Shown in pieces: positions 1 through 12,328 of a stretch of DNA of 64,000 nucleotides. The notes under the pieces were generated by a model. The model made no database searches and had not been told where the DNA came from. It was given only the letters and a program-made list of their open reading frames with translations. Both the position numbers and the translations under genes were made by a program. Source of the stretch: Cycas panzhihuaensis (taxonomy: Eukaryota > Cycadophyta); contig CM041465.1 in the NCBI GenBank assembly GCA_023213395.1, forward strand, positions 51,529,741-51,593,740, read 5' to 3'. Each line of letters opens with the position of its first letter. Position 1 is the first letter of the stretch.

Positions 1-1009
1 TAACTTGTATATAAAGATTAAAGGAGAATCAATACTTATTGTAGGCCTATATGTTGATGATCTCGTCTACACAAGAAATGACTCTCAATTATCACAAAAG
101 TTTAAAGAAAATATGTGTAAAGAATTTGAGATGATTGATTTGGGCCTCATGTATTACTTCCTAGGTCTGGAGGTATGGCAAGACAAAAATGGGATTTTTG
201 TATCTTAAAGGAAATATACACTAGACTTACTTCAAAGTTCAAGATGAATGATTGCAAGGCATTGACTACACCAACAGAAATTGGAATAAAGCTATCCAAG
301 CTCGATTCTTCTGCATCTGTTAATCCTACACTTTATAAGCAGTTGATTGGCAGTCTAATCTACCTAACATCAACTCGTCCTAATATCATGCATTCAGTTA
401 AGCGTGGTATCTAGGTTTATGCAAGATCCTAAGACAACACATTGGCAAGTGGCAAAGAGGATTCTTCGATACCTAAAAGGCACAACTGGTTATGGGTTCC
501 ATTACAAATCTTCGATAAACTTCAAGTTGATTGGTTACATAGATTCAGACTGGGCAAGTTGTGTTGATGATAGGAAACCCATATCCGGTTACACTTTCAA
601 TATGGGATTAGCATCAATTGCTTGGAGTACCAAAAAGCAAAACACGGTATCCTTGTCTACTACAGAAGCAGAATACAAAGCAACAGTAGCAGGAGCGTGT
701 GAAATAATTTGGCTATGGTGGCTATTTTAAGACTTACAAATAAAACAAGATGGACCTACACACATGATGTGTGATAATCATAGTACAATTCAAATGACAG
801 GCAATCCAATGTTTTATACATGAACGAAGCATATTGAAATACAACATCACTTTATCAGGGAATTAATACAAATAGGCGAGATTGAATTGGTTTACTGCAG
901 TAGAGATAAATAGTTGGCAGACATCTTCACTAAGGCTCTTGGAAGAATAAAGTTTCATAAGTTCAGAGACAAACTTGGAGTTTTTCCTAATGAACATTAT
1001 GGAGGAGAA
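1..1009 (+). pseudogene. Copia A: reverse transcriptase end and RNase H, 5' cut by window edge
   Basis: This is the 3' end of a Ty1/copia polyprotein. The first frame (from 5) contains the RT active-site motif YVDDLVYTRND, followed by DLGLMYYFLGLEVWQD. A stop at 206-208 and small frame shifts separate it from the connection region (from 239) and RNase H: QVAKRILRYLKGTTGYGF, then SDWASCVDDRKPISGYTF, then STTEAEYKA, then the copia end signature around 830-960 (HHFIRELI, LADIFTKALG). It has few stops compared with the other copia copies here, so it is probably one of the younger insertions. The coding region ends just before a polypurine tract (about 999-1009) and the 3' LTR. Upstream domains are outside the window. 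Confidence 0.93.
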
Positions 1010-1358
1010 TGAAGGAATAATGTTCATCATAGGGAACCTAAAAGGATGGCGGAATTGGGTGGTGTGGAGCCGACACTAGCCACCCTAGCTGACCCATCTA
1101 CCAATCATTTTAAAGGTGTTTTTTAACCCCAAATGTTGGTAGACGTTGGGGCAACCCGATGACCCGACTATTTAAACGGGCCTCATGGTCCAAACGTTTC
1201 TCTCAACACCGCCAATTTGGAAAATTTATTGATTTTTCACTATGGCTTTATAACTCTTTGTTCTACTCTATCCTCGTTTCCCCATCGCATCTCCAACTAG
1301 GAAAGACAAGGACTCTAAGTGGTGAGTAGATTTAATGGTAAGCAAAACGTAATATTCA
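1010..1358 (+). repeat. 3' LTR of copia A
   Basis: It begins TGAAGGAATAATG directly after the purine-rich tract GGAGGAGAA and probably ends TAATATTCA at 1358; the two ends form a short imperfect inverted repeat. It shares the core GGAATAATG with the LTR start of copia C and E. A TATA-like TATTTAAA lies near 1170, followed by a hairpin (GGGCC tcat GGTCC). The 3' boundary is inferred, because the partner LTR is outside the window and no TSD can be checked. Confidence 0.7.
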
Positions 1359-1559
1359 TCATTATTTCTAGCTTTAGGACAAATTAGAAAAGAAATTATC
1401 ATTCTATGCCACAAGATTCCACATTACAACACCTAAAGAGTGAAAGGAACTAAAGAGGAAATGACAACAGACAAAGATTCTAAGAAATAAAAATCTTCAA
1501 TTCTGTACAAAAATGTGATGGCAAGCCAAAGAGCTGCCTAATGATAGCAAAGGCCCAAC

Positions 1560-1736
1560 CTTGATGAGATAGTATGAATGCTTATGGTAGCCTTTGTGAC
1601 CGATAAACATGCCAATGTTGTGCAATACAATAGCAGCTTCCATCAATTCAATATCATTTTCATCCAAATGTAATCCTGCTCTACCGAAGCAATCTTGACC
1701 ATCCTCTTTACATCTCATTAAACCATCTAGAAGATC
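1560..1736 (-). CDS. Ppx/GppA exopolyphosphatase-like protein, exon 2 (C-terminal HD-like domain, partial)
   Basis: This is the second coding exon of the phosphatase gene that starts at 3119. The acceptor is a pyrimidine-rich stretch ending TTTGCAG just before 1736. The exon is 177 nt (59 codons, phase 0 at both ends) and ends AAG before a GTTGGG donor at 1559. It encodes DLLDGLMRCKEDGQD, then LMEAAIVLHNIGMFIGHKG, then YHKHSYYLIK. The LHNIG...GHKGYHKHSYYLI block is the signature of the HD-related C-terminal domain of Ppx/GppA proteins. Known family members continue after this point, so at least one more exon is expected at lower coordinates. None is visible between 1359 and 1558, and copia A then fills the rest of the window. 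The 3' end therefore lies beyond the window or is lost. Confidence 0.88.
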
Positions 1737-1985
1737 CTGCAAATTAAAATGAGGAAAAGGAGAAAGCTTACACTAGAGATCACAATTTCAACTCAAAGAT
1801 ATACAACAGGGATATATGTACCATGCTACAAGTGAACCTAGGTGCTTCTATTTTGCTCCTTGAAAAACGGTTAAACTTTAATCAATTGTGCATTGTAAGA
1901 ACGGATGAACTACAAGCCTAAAAACAAAGTTGCCTAAGTGCTTGGGGAAAATGGCAGAAATTAAAAGACAAGTTCACACATTTAC
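1737..1985 (-). other. Intron 1 of the Ppx/GppA gene
   Basis: It is 249 bp long and lies between AAG|GTAAAT (donor at 1985) and TTTGCAG|GAT (acceptor ending at 1737), a canonical GT-AG intron with a pyrimidine tract (TTTCTCCTTTTCCTC) upstream of the acceptor. The frame is kept across the junction (phase 0), and the joined protein follows the order of the family: two-lobed phosphatase domain, then HD-like domain. Confidence 0.85.
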
Positions 1986-3119
1986 CTTTGCCAATCGTGC
2001 AGAGTGAACTGCAGAATTCATCGTTTTCTTGCTGTTAAATCTTCTTGCAAGACCGGTCACCGAACTCCACTTGACATTCGGATCAAGTCTATATCCAATG
2101 CATGCCTTTGCTAGGGTGTCAGCAATGACCCCTTCCCGCAGCGCACAAGGAGAGACCCTAATCTCGTTGATGCCAAGGATTTCAAAAATCTCCTGCAACA
2201 GAATTGCTCCAGCAACTATTGAATCTTGACGTTTTTCAGTAAACCCAAGTAAATTGGCACATTCTTCTTTGTTCTTTATTCTGCATAGTTTTTGTACAAT
2301 AACATTGAGCTCTGTTTTAGTGAATTCCCGGTCTCTAAAAGCATGAAAGGAAACAGGTAGTGACTGGCATCCTTCTGTCCATTCAACAGCATGGCCCTGA
2401 TGTATCATCTGCTCAATGGTTTCTATCGTGCCAGAGCTGCCAATAGCCATCTCAAACCCAATCTCTCGAACCTTTTCTACCAAGCCAGAATCTGCCAATG
2501 TATCCCGAATATATCTCCGCAAGTCTGCTATTTGATCTCTCTCCAGCTCTCCATCTCTCAAAAAGGACTCTGTTAAGCGAATATGGCCAAGCTTTAGAGA
2601 AGTTGCATGCATTGTTTCTCCGCAGTGTCCAAGAACAAACTCGGTTGACCCACCTCCAATATCCACAGTTAAGACAGTCTTATCATACACAGGAAGAGCC
2701 TGAAGGATTCCAAGATAGATGAGGCTGGCCTCTTCCTTTCCAGACAGCACCTCCACATCAACTTCAGTTTCTTCTGCAAGCTTCCTTACAAATTTTCCCC
2801 TGTTTTTGGCCTCCCTCACAGCCGAAGTTGCAACGACTCTCATGTCTGCCTTTTGCAACTCTGCTAACTTCTTGAATCGTTTTATTGCATCTATTGCCCG
2901 TTCCTCAGCTTCTGGCTGAATCATGCCAGTACTAAGACTTCCACTTCCAAGTTTAACATACTCTTTCTCAGAATCAACAATGCGAAATCTGCCATTAGGC
3001 TCTACCTTGACGATAACCATGTGAAACGAATTGCTACCCATATCAACTGCCGCCAGCATTTTCTGCTTCATGAGTGGGCTGGCCCCACTCGTACCAACAA
3101 CATGATTAATGGCAGCCAT
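1986..3119 (-). CDS. Ppx/GppA exopolyphosphatase-like protein, exon 1
   Basis: This is the only apparently intact host gene in the window. The exon is 378 codons, from an ATG at 3119 to a GT donor at 1985; an in-frame TAA lies eight codons upstream, so this ATG is the likely start. The product belongs to the sugar kinase/Hsp70/actin fold family of exopolyphosphatases and guanosine pentaphosphate phosphatases, which remove phosphate from polyphosphate or pppGpp. Visible motifs are the phosphate-1 loop AAVDMGSNSFHMVIV (residues 23-37), ATSAVREAKN (97-106), the SGKEEASLIYLG block that holds the catalytic Glu of the family (126-137), the phosphate-2 loop TVDIGGGSTEFV (151-162), the LKLGHIRLTE segment (175-184) and the IGSSGT loop (226-231). 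All key positions look intact. Plant homologues also have the HD-like extension found here in exon 2. No transit peptide is obvious in the first 20 residues. The substrate cannot be told from sequence. Confidence 0.93.
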
Positions 3120-5787
3120 GCTACAAGTGGAAATCACAGCTTAAATATCAGGCAACGCGCAGAATTGAACCTAGCTGCATCAACGCTGTTTGTCTCAGAC
3201 GAAATTGATCATAAAGCCTGGGCATTGCATTGGGACAAATCGTTCGATTGCTTAAAAATGAAAAGAGTCGCCGGCATAATGGCTCATTTGAAGCATTTAG
3301 TACGTTTCGTGATGTACAGCTTCGAAGAGTTTTCGTTACATCACCTGTTAAACTGCCAGAACTTCAATCAAAGGTCACTCAGAGTGAATTCCCACAGCCG
3401 ATCGTGTTAAACCCAAAGTACTAGTATTCCATCCTTTGCACTAATACCACTATTTTGTTTAACATAACCAGTAACGGGAATCCACTGTTAAGGAGCAATT
3501 ACTGACACTCAAGCCAGGTGGAGGGAAAAAACAACAATAAATTGTGCAATAAGAATTGAAATGAGACTTGTCCAAAGCAATACTCCTTGGCCTGAAAATA
3601 AAGCGACGATACTTTCAACACTCACAACAGAATCACATATTCATGGGATGAATACATTTCAGTACAGCCATACTGCAAGCCCAGAAAATAGGGATGGTAG
3701 AAGACTTTCACCGACCGACTCGATAAGGGGTCAAGTCCTAAGAGAGACACTCATCTCGATAATTACGCTTGTAGAGAAGCCTTGGGATGCTGCGGATGTG
3801 CCTTTCAGAGGGTTTATCCAGGCTGTGACCTTGCTACTGCTCGCTCTCTTGAGGTTTGAACAACAGACAATTAAATTCAATTCAGTAGATTAGCCATTTC
3901 TACTGGGTCTTAAAGAACAAAACAATTAGGAATTCAATCATCTTTCATGGTTCTTCTTAGCAATCGCCGTTCAGCATTTGCAAAATACGAATTTATATAT
4001 ATATACATATATATATATATGTATATCTAGATATACATGATCGGAAATCAGCACAAATCTGTGCTACAAATTAACCATAGGGTGTGATATATCCTACCGT
4101 GGAATCAAATAATCGATCATTAAAATCGCTCCAACACGGCCCTAGGCAAAAGATGACCCAAAAGCTGGGATACTGGGAAACGTGAGGGACGGGAAGGATA
4201 CAAGGTAAAAGCAAGACGGTATGCCGCAGGATTAAAACATATTACCAGATGCAAATTCCAGGTCAATTTCAAACACAGCCGTCTCTTTGCCGTGTCGTGT
4301 CGCATTGCTTGCATTGGCGGTGGGGTCCACGTTACCGTATAATCAACTAAAATTTGATTGGCATTTACAAAAGGCCAATCAGATTTTAACACGTAGGAAT
4401 ATATTATTATATTTTTTATTTATTGTGACTAATACACTTTGAAGATGGGGTATTGCATTAGTAGGTTGTAGGTGCAAGAAATTATTAGAAGTCATGAGCT
4501 CAAAGACTCCACTAGTTCAAGCATGGAGAACCTCCCTTGTCATTTACTAAGTAGCTTCCAAATTTTTAAATGTGTAAAAATTACAACTCCAATCTAAATG
4601 GTATAGAGATTATAATAAAGATTATTTGAAGTCTCATGGAGTTGAGTGGATTGATAAGTTGTAACGATTATTAAGAGTGATATTCAGGTTTAAAACTCAT
4701 GAATGTAAGTCACTTCAGGGAAGTACTCCCATCAGCATTCACTGCTGTAAAGATAGTAGTTTGACCAAAATCTGTTAAGTATGCGTCAATGGTATGATCG
4801 CGATATGAACTTTAAGGGCGGTCAGTATAAAGGCAGTACGAAAATCTGGACCCTGGGGTCCCCTTCCTTTAAATTGTTGAACTAAAGTGTGGTTAGAAGT
4901 TCTCCTCTAAATATTAAAAAAAATTGCATTGTTGATATGAGATTTTAATGGATTCGTATTGAGGTTAAGTATCATACATGAGTGTTTTATTAGGCCTTTG
5001 TTGGGTTGGTGTTGAATGGGCGATATTCAATATAAATATTTGAAGACATCTTTCATTTTTTAGTAATTTTTATTTTTAATATTATGCTATTTTCCTCTTA
5101 GTTTGTTTTTGTGTCTGGATGGGTAGGTTTTGGTTATTTCATCATAGATTTGATTGTTTTTATCTGCATGGGTTGAATCAACGACCATCATGGTGATTCA
5201 GTGTGATCAGTTGTATTAGCATTTATCTATTGGTTTTTTTGGGAGAGCTCATGGTCTTGTTATAAGAAAATGCATGAGGCTATTTTCATTGGTTTAATGG
5301 TGGCCAATGAGAAATGGGGATCTTCAAACTATTGTTAGTGGGACTGTAGATTCCCCGTGAGATGAGTTATTATTTAGGCCAATGTTGAATCTTTATGATC
5401 GAGCTATTTGAGTTGTGATTGATTCCTTACAGGCATGTTAAAGAATTTCTCGGTAGTTCAACATTTCTATACATTGGTGGATTGGCTTGACTTGCTTAAC
5501 AGCCTGTGATTTCATTGCTTCTAATAGTCAATTTAGCAGCATTCTATGTTGACTGGATTTTGGGGTGGATTCGCAAATCGAAGATAGGGTATTATGTGAC
5601 TATGTTGGATCAACTAGCAACTGCATCAAGTTATGCCAAATCAACAGGTTTAGGTTGATCACTTGTATCATGTTGCTTAACTTGATTATTAATGATGGTA
5701 ATATGTGATTGGTATATTTGTGGATCGATTGGCCACTGCATCATGTCATGATGGATCAACTACACTTTGATCGGTGCCTCCAATATT
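3120..5787. other. Upstream region of the Ppx gene and unassigned DNA
   Basis: Some 2.7 kb without a recognisable gene. The part next to the Ppx start (3120 to about 4400) is visibly richer in GC than the rest of the window and probably holds the promoter and 5' UTR of the minus-strand gene. It contains a short palindromic TA-rich stretch (about 3993-4035). A plus-strand open frame at 3561-3893 (110 residues from a real ATG) has no motif that I recognise. From about 4400 to 5787 the sequence is AT-rich with no ORF of note; I see no LTR ends or coding remnants that I can name. Confidence 0.5.
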
Positions 5788-6080
5788 TGTTGGAATAATG
5801 CCCATTCGGGTCGTATCAGCTCATATCGACCTAGGGTTTGGTAGAAATTATGTTGGCATCACTAGCCGCACCTAGTCGGCTTGTCGAATGTCAACAACAA
5901 ATATTCTAGTGTTTCTTAATGCCGGTTAATTGTAGACATTGAGTGCTTTTCGCTCAATTTCTGCCTATAAATTCATCGGGTCTGAAGACCCTAGTGTTCA
6001 TCAACACCACCACTATATCGTATTCTAGTTTAGTTTGTTCGTGCATTCTCTATTACCTCTGAACCCCCTACATTTCTTCA
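5788..6080 (+). repeat. 5' LTR of copia C
   Basis: It begins TGTTGGAATAATGCCC and ends CTTCA. The promoter is visible as CCTATAAATTC near 5964, followed by two successive hairpins: GGGTCT ga AGACCC, then GGTGTT-like arms around CATC (GTGTT catc AACAC). The 3' LTR copy (12329) carries the same layout with several transitions. Confidence 0.93.
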
Positions 6081-8224
6081 TTTGGTATCAAAGCAAGTTG
6101 CATAAGATTTCAGACCATTATTAAAGCATTGCTTTGTTGCATAAGTGTTCGAGAAATCTTGTAAGAAGTTTTCATCACACACACCATCAGTACATTTGCG
6201 TTATTAATCAATATTTCTTTATTCAGTTTTATAAGTTTATTTCAAAGCTTGCCAATCATTTATATTTGAGTTATTAATCAATATTTTTTTACTCAGTTTC
6301 ATAAGTTTATTTCAAAGCTTGCCAATCATTCATATCTATTGATGCTCTATTTGAAAGAATTTTCATCCATTGCATGTTTGAGCATTTCATACAATCCCTG
6401 TGAAGGAGATCTCACTATTGTGAAGTATATCCCTCTCACTTGAAGAGAAATACATAAACAACAAGGTCTACACATCTACCTAAAAAGAAAGAACTGAATG
6501 CATATTCAAAGGAGATAGGGAGAAATCTATGCAATATGGTTGTCGTAGGTTCATTTGGTGTTCATTATCATTTGTGAAAGGCTACCTATTATTGGTGTTA
6601 GTCTCTTTAGTCACTATTTTGAAAGCATTTCTATATGCACTTTTTGAATTTATCTCTGCTTATGTCTTAATAAAGAGTTATTGCCATTTATCAAGTCTCA
6701 TGTAGGGTTGCCTTATGACTTAAGTCCCATGTCATTTTTTAATAAAATTTATTGTACATTTACATTGCCCCTTTCTATACTTCTGCCTAATATTTATGGC
6801 TGTATCAATGGAATAAATGCACCCTCAGCATATATTATTAAGGTTGTATTTATGTCTTCATTTCCATATTGAATATTAAAAAAAAACTACATTCATTTTA
6901 CCACTTCATTCAACCTTTGAGTAATTTAATGATTTGCGCCCAAAGCTCATCGTAAAGCTGCATTCAAAATTCATCGTTCTATTCTCTATACGACTACCGT
7001 CCAAAATCTGTTCTTTGTGCCTCATTTTCTGTTTCGTACCGGTGTACATGCTATTTATGCTGCACACTCTATATTTAAACATTTCATTTTTTCCTGATGA
7101 AGCTTTAGTATTTCATAATACGGTTGATTTGTCCTTTTATGGTTGCTCAATATTACCTCAATGATTGAACATCAATTTTTATATTTATTACGCCACATTA
7201 CTTCATAATTGTGACATATATTAAACCCCCCTTTAATATTTACCCTCGACAATTTTAATATTTGTGCTTTCTTGATATGTAGGCATTCCATATTTGCGCC
7301 TCCATTTGTGTACTAACAGTGACATATTTGTCTACATAGATTTTTTCATAAATAGTTGTTTCATTCACTTGCCTGCAGACTTAAAAGGAGAAGTATTTAA
7401 TTATATTGGACATTACATTGTTTTTTAGACATAAGACTATTTTATTTAAAGTTTGTATAATATTCAATTATTGCATTAAAATATTTAAATTTTCATTTCC
7501 AATAGCTCCATATTTTGTAGCCGGCAGATCATATGCGTTATAGTGACTAGGCTTAATTTTACAAAGAAGGCCAAGTTAAATTTTCAAGATTACTATTTAA
7601 AGTAAGGACCTATTTCTGCTCTAGAGGCCACAATTTTCAGCAACGAAGTTGAAAATTGATTCTGTCAACACTAGATCGAAGTCCATTCTCACATAGTCAA
7701 AACAAATGGTCACACGACCACTTTTTATTTTAGTTTAATGGACTTTTTTAATGAGTAAAGTTGAAGCAATGTGCTTTTGAGTCTTTTTTGTTAAAAGGTA
7801 AATTTTTTTTGTAAAAGTTTTTAATATATATCTTGGTGGTTCAATATCAAAATTGAGTCCCATATGGAGTGTTTGACTCCATTTTCTATTGTTGATTGAG
7901 TTGTATAGTCATACATTTTTTTTTTAGATCATTTTATGTACTATTTTTATCCTCTAAGGTGGCACTAATGAAGGACTTCTTATGTGATGACCCTTATATA
8001 AACTTGTGAAAAAATCAAATTGTAATCTCCTACTAATAAAAATTATTACTTTTGAGGTGGTTGAAGTTCCAATTGGGACATTTACATTAGTTTTGGAGGT
8101 AAAATGGGATATTTCTTGTGGTTGTTAAATGCCTTTTCATTGTCTTTAGTGCTTTTGATTGCAAGTTTATTTACAAGCACCTTACATTGTTTTAAAGTCA
8201 TTTTCTTAAGGCAATCTTTTATTT
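6081..8224 (+). other. Long untranslated leader of copia C
   Basis: About 2.1 kb lie between the primer-binding site (6083) and the gag start. There is no recognisable coding sequence. A tandem duplication of about 70 bp lies at 6201-6340. The last 700 bp (from about 7500) match the leader of copia E (about 60600-61250) closely, with shared blocks such as CTGTCAACACTAGATC and ACACGACCAC. The leader is therefore an inherited part of this family and not a later insertion. Plus-strand open frames at 6681-6872 and 6934-7164 show nothing that I recognise. Confidence 0.7.
6201..6340. repeat. 70-bp tandem duplication in copia C leader
   Basis: Two adjacent copies, 6201-6270 and 6271-6340, each starting TTATTAATCAATATTT and containing TTTCAAAGCTTGCCAATCAT. 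They differ at a few positions. Confidence 0.85.
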
Positions 8225-11200
8225 ATAATAGCATCAAATTTTGTTAATGTATTTGTATCTAAATTTGATAGCACTAACTTTTTAGATTAGAGCAGGGAAA
8301 TGTGACATATTTTTATTGCAAAAGACATGTAGGAGCTTGTTGATGTAGGATATGAAGAAATTAATGAAATTGCTGCCGAAGATCAAAAGAAGAGTTACAA
8401 AGAGAATGTTAAGAAGGACAATGAATCACTTGCACTTATCTTTTATGCATTGGAAGAACACATCTTCCCTAGAGCGAAACTACAATGTCTAGGGAGGCTT
8501 AGGACACCCTCAAGATAACTTATAAAGGAGCGGCATCTTCAAATCTAAAAATCTTAAAGAGTAAACTAAAAAATTTAAGGATGACAACTCGTGAAGGAGT
8601 CAATGAATTTATTGCTAAGGTCTAAGATTTAGTCAATCAAATGAGATTCTTAAGTGAAATGATATGTGAACAAAGAATTGTTGAAAAGATTTTAAGGTGC
8701 GTAGGAGAAATTAAAAGGTTTGAAATTGTGGCAACAAGTATTAAAGTTTTAAAAGACTTTAATATATTTAAGATTAATCAATTAAGTGTTATACTCTTAG
8801 TTGTTGAGGAAAAAAAAAGAGAAAATGAATCTCTTAAACATGCCTTTGCCAGTAAAGCTAAAATTAGGCAAAATTTTCAAGGACAAAGTTTTAGGGATAG
8901 AGGCCAATCCCCTATAAGAAGAGGCCAACCAAGAAACCAAGGCTAAGGTTTCCAAAATTATCAAGGCAACTTTCAAAGACAAGGAAAATTTTAAGGGCGA
9001 TGCCCTAATCAAGGTTTTCAAGAATAAAATCAAAGGTATTTTCAAGGCCAAGACCAAAACTTTGGAAGAGAAAAAGGAGCTTCTAAGGGAAGAAATCAAA
9101 ATCAAAGAGAAAGAAGTCCAAGAGGAAGAGGAACCACTTAATATTCTTTTTGTCATAGAATTGAATACTTAGAAGAAAATTATTTTGCCAAAAATATAAG
9201 TACACAAAGGGGAACAACTAATAGAGCTATAAAAGAAAGACATGATGATAGATTGTTTCTCTTAAATCTAGTGGCTAATGAAGAAGATGATAGTTAGTAC
9301 ATTGATTTAGAATGTTTAACTCGTGACACACAAAGAAGAATGGTCTAAGGAGATAGATAATTCTAAGAAAAGTAGAATTATATTTAGGGACAATAACATA
9401 CACGCAATAGTTGGAAAATAAAATGTTTCTATAACAACTAATTATAGAGAAACAAGAAGTATAAATGATGTTCTACATGTTCCAACTCTAAAAAAGAATC
9501 TACTCTAGGTGGGTCAGATGATGGAGCAAAAGTATAAAGTGGCCATTAATAATAGAGATTGTGCTATCAAAGATAAGGAATAAGGCGATTATAGCAAGAG
9601 GCCAAAAGACTAGTGATAGGCTATTTAAACTAGTCATACCTCCATCAGATTGCTATGCTTTAAAAGCTTCAACTAATGTGAATTATGAAATATGACATAA
9701 GAGACTTGGCCATGTAAATTATAACAAGTTAGCTTTGATGAAAGAATGGATATGGTGATCAGACTCTCTACTATAGAAACAAACAAAGAGCTTTGTGAAA
9801 GTTACATATTTAAAAAACAATAGAGAAAAAAATTTTAAATGAAAGTTATATGGCCAATACCCCCCTTTAATTGATCTATACGGACCTACATAGTCTAATG
9901 GATGTACTTTCACTAGGAGGTGCTAGGTACTTCATAACTTTTATTAATGGCTTTACTAGAATGACTTGGGTTTATTTTATCAAGTTCAAATTGGATGCTC
10001 TTTAATGTTTTATAAACTTTAAAACTTTGGTTGAGAAACAAAGTGGGTTTAGAATTCTTACCCTAAGATCGGTAATGGGGCATAATTCATCTCAAATGAG
10101 TTTAAAGTATATTGTAACTATTATGACATAAGGAAATAACTCATTAATCTTTATATTCCATAATAAAATGGAGTTATAGAAAGAAAGAATAGAACAATTA
10201 TAGAAATGACAAGGAGTATACTTAAGGATAAGCAACTTGGACATGAATTTTAGGTAAAAGCTATACACATGACTGTTTATTTATTAAACAAGTGTACCAC
10301 CAATGCTACTAAGTAGGTCACACCTAAAGAAGCTTTGACAATTACAAGCAAAGTATAAAACACTTCAGGATTTTTGGATGCTTAGCCTTTACACATATTC
10401 CAGATCAAAAAATGACCAAGTTGGATGATAAGAGCATCAGGTGTATTTTTATAAGATATAATGATATTTTTAGATCCTATAAATTATATGATCCAAAGGA
10501 TAAGAAGATGGTTATAAGCAAGGATGTCATTTTCAAAGAAGATGAATGTTATCAAGAAGAAGTTGAAAAGGATAAAGGAAAAAAGATCATGGTTGAAGTA
10601 GATTCAAATCCTAAGGCTATAAATATACCAAGTCTAAATGAAGCAGGACCATCTACATCAAATCAAAGGGTTCTTAAATGGGTTCAAAGGTCATATGACT
10701 CTTCGAATATTTTAGATAATAACTTTGAGAGAAGAACCACTAGATCTCAAAGGGTAAATTTTGCCTTGATGACTTAAGTGATGGAGTCAAATGAGTCTCA
10801 TAACTTTAAAGAGGCTAATGCACAAAATGAATGGAGAGAAGCTATGAAGGATGAGTATAATACCTTAGTAAAAAATAATACTTAGGAATTAGTAAAATTG
10901 TCACCATACAAGAATGTAATTGGAATCAAATGGGTTTATAAGACCAAATATAAATAAGACAAAATAATTGATAAGTACAAAGCAAGGTTAGTTACTAAAG
11001 GTTATGCCTAAGTTGAAGGCATAGATTATAATGAGACTTTTGCATATGTTGAAAGACTTGAGACAATTCGCTTAATGATGGTTTTAACAATATGACAAGG
11101 TTAGACAATTCAACAAATGGATGTTAAAAGTGCTTTTTTAAATGGTTATATAGAAGAAGAAATATATGTCCAACAACCTAAAGATTTTAAAGTAAAGAGG

Positions 11201-12320
11201 GAAAAACACAAGGTCTATAAACTTAAGAAGGCATTATATGGACTCAAACAAGCACCTAATGCATAATACTCTAGGATTGACAAGTATTTTAGAGATAAAG
11301 GATTTTAAAAGAGTCAGTCTAATCCTAACTTATATATCAAGATGGAGGGAAGCTCAATACTTATTGTGAGCTTGTATATTGATAATCTTGTATATACTAG
11401 GAATGACACTCACTTATCCCAAAAATTCAAAGAAGATATATGTAAGGACTTTAAAATGACTAATTTAGGACTTATGCATTACTTCTTAGGCTTGGGAGTA
11501 TGGCAAGATGAAAATGGGATATTTGTTTCTCAAAAGAAATATATATTAGGCTTATTACACATGTTTAATATGAGTAGTTGCAAGCCACTTACAACACCAA
11601 CAGATGTTTGGATGAAGTGATCCAAATTTGAAAAAATAGAATCAGTTGACCCTGTAATCTATAGGCAATTAATTGGAAGTTTAATTTACTTGATTTCAAC
11701 CCAACCGGATATCATGTATGTCATCAGTATAGTTTCTAGATTTTTGCATGAGCCTAAAGTGACACATTAACAAGTAGTAAAGAGGATTCTTAGGTACTTA
11801 AAGGATATGATCAGATATAGACTTTATTACAGGTCATTAGGGGACTACAGATTGATTAATTATACAGACTCATAATGGATAGGTTGTGTAGATAATAGGA
11901 AATCTACCTTTGGTTACATATTCAGTTTAGGTTCAGTTGCAATTGCATGGTGTTCAAAGAAATAGGTCATAGTTTCCCTATAAACTACAAAGGTAGAGTA
12001 TAAGATAGTTGTAGTAGGAGCTTATGAGATAGTTTGGCTAAGAAGATTACTCTAAGATTTGTAGGAAGAATATGTTGGTCCCATATAGATACTTTATAAT
12101 AATCAAATCACTATTCAGATGATCAAGTGTTTCATGGTAAGATGAAGCACATCAAAATATAACATCACTTCATCAAGGAATTGGTTTAGGAAGGTAAGAT
12201 TGAATTAACCTACTGTAGCACAGAAGATCAGCTGGCAAACATATTTACTAAGGCACTTAGAAAGATAAAGTTTAACAAATTTAAAGATAAACTTAGAGTC
12301 TCCCCAAATATGTATTATGT
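8225..12320 (+). pseudogene. Copia C gag-pol polyprotein remnant
   Basis: Domains in order: gag core around 8330-8730 (SLALIFYALEEHIFP, then MRFLSEMICEQRIVEKIL, RCVGEIKRFE), a basic Gln/Arg-rich gag tail around 8860-9120, protease and pre-integrase remnants 9290-9760, integrase core about 9880-10240, integrase C-terminal part with DDKSIRCIFI (10425), RT 10800-11600 (KARLVTKGYA-like block, QMDVKSAFLNGYIEEEIYV, SLYIDNLVYTRND), connection and RNase H 11630-12300 (YCS...DQLANIFTKALRKIKF). Several Gln and Trp codons have become TAA or TAG, and frames shift repeatedly. In the RT active site the usual VDD reads IDN at 11390, another sign of decay. Confidence 0.9.
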
Positions 12321-12328
12321 TGAAGAAA

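Noticed and set aside
2029-2919. Plus-strand open frames opposite Ppx exon 1
   Set aside because: They are shadows of the conserved minus-strand coding exon.
3120-3137. Extended Ppx start at 3137 (GTG)
   Set aside because: It is not an ATG; the first in-frame ATG is at 3119 and a TAA lies close upstream.
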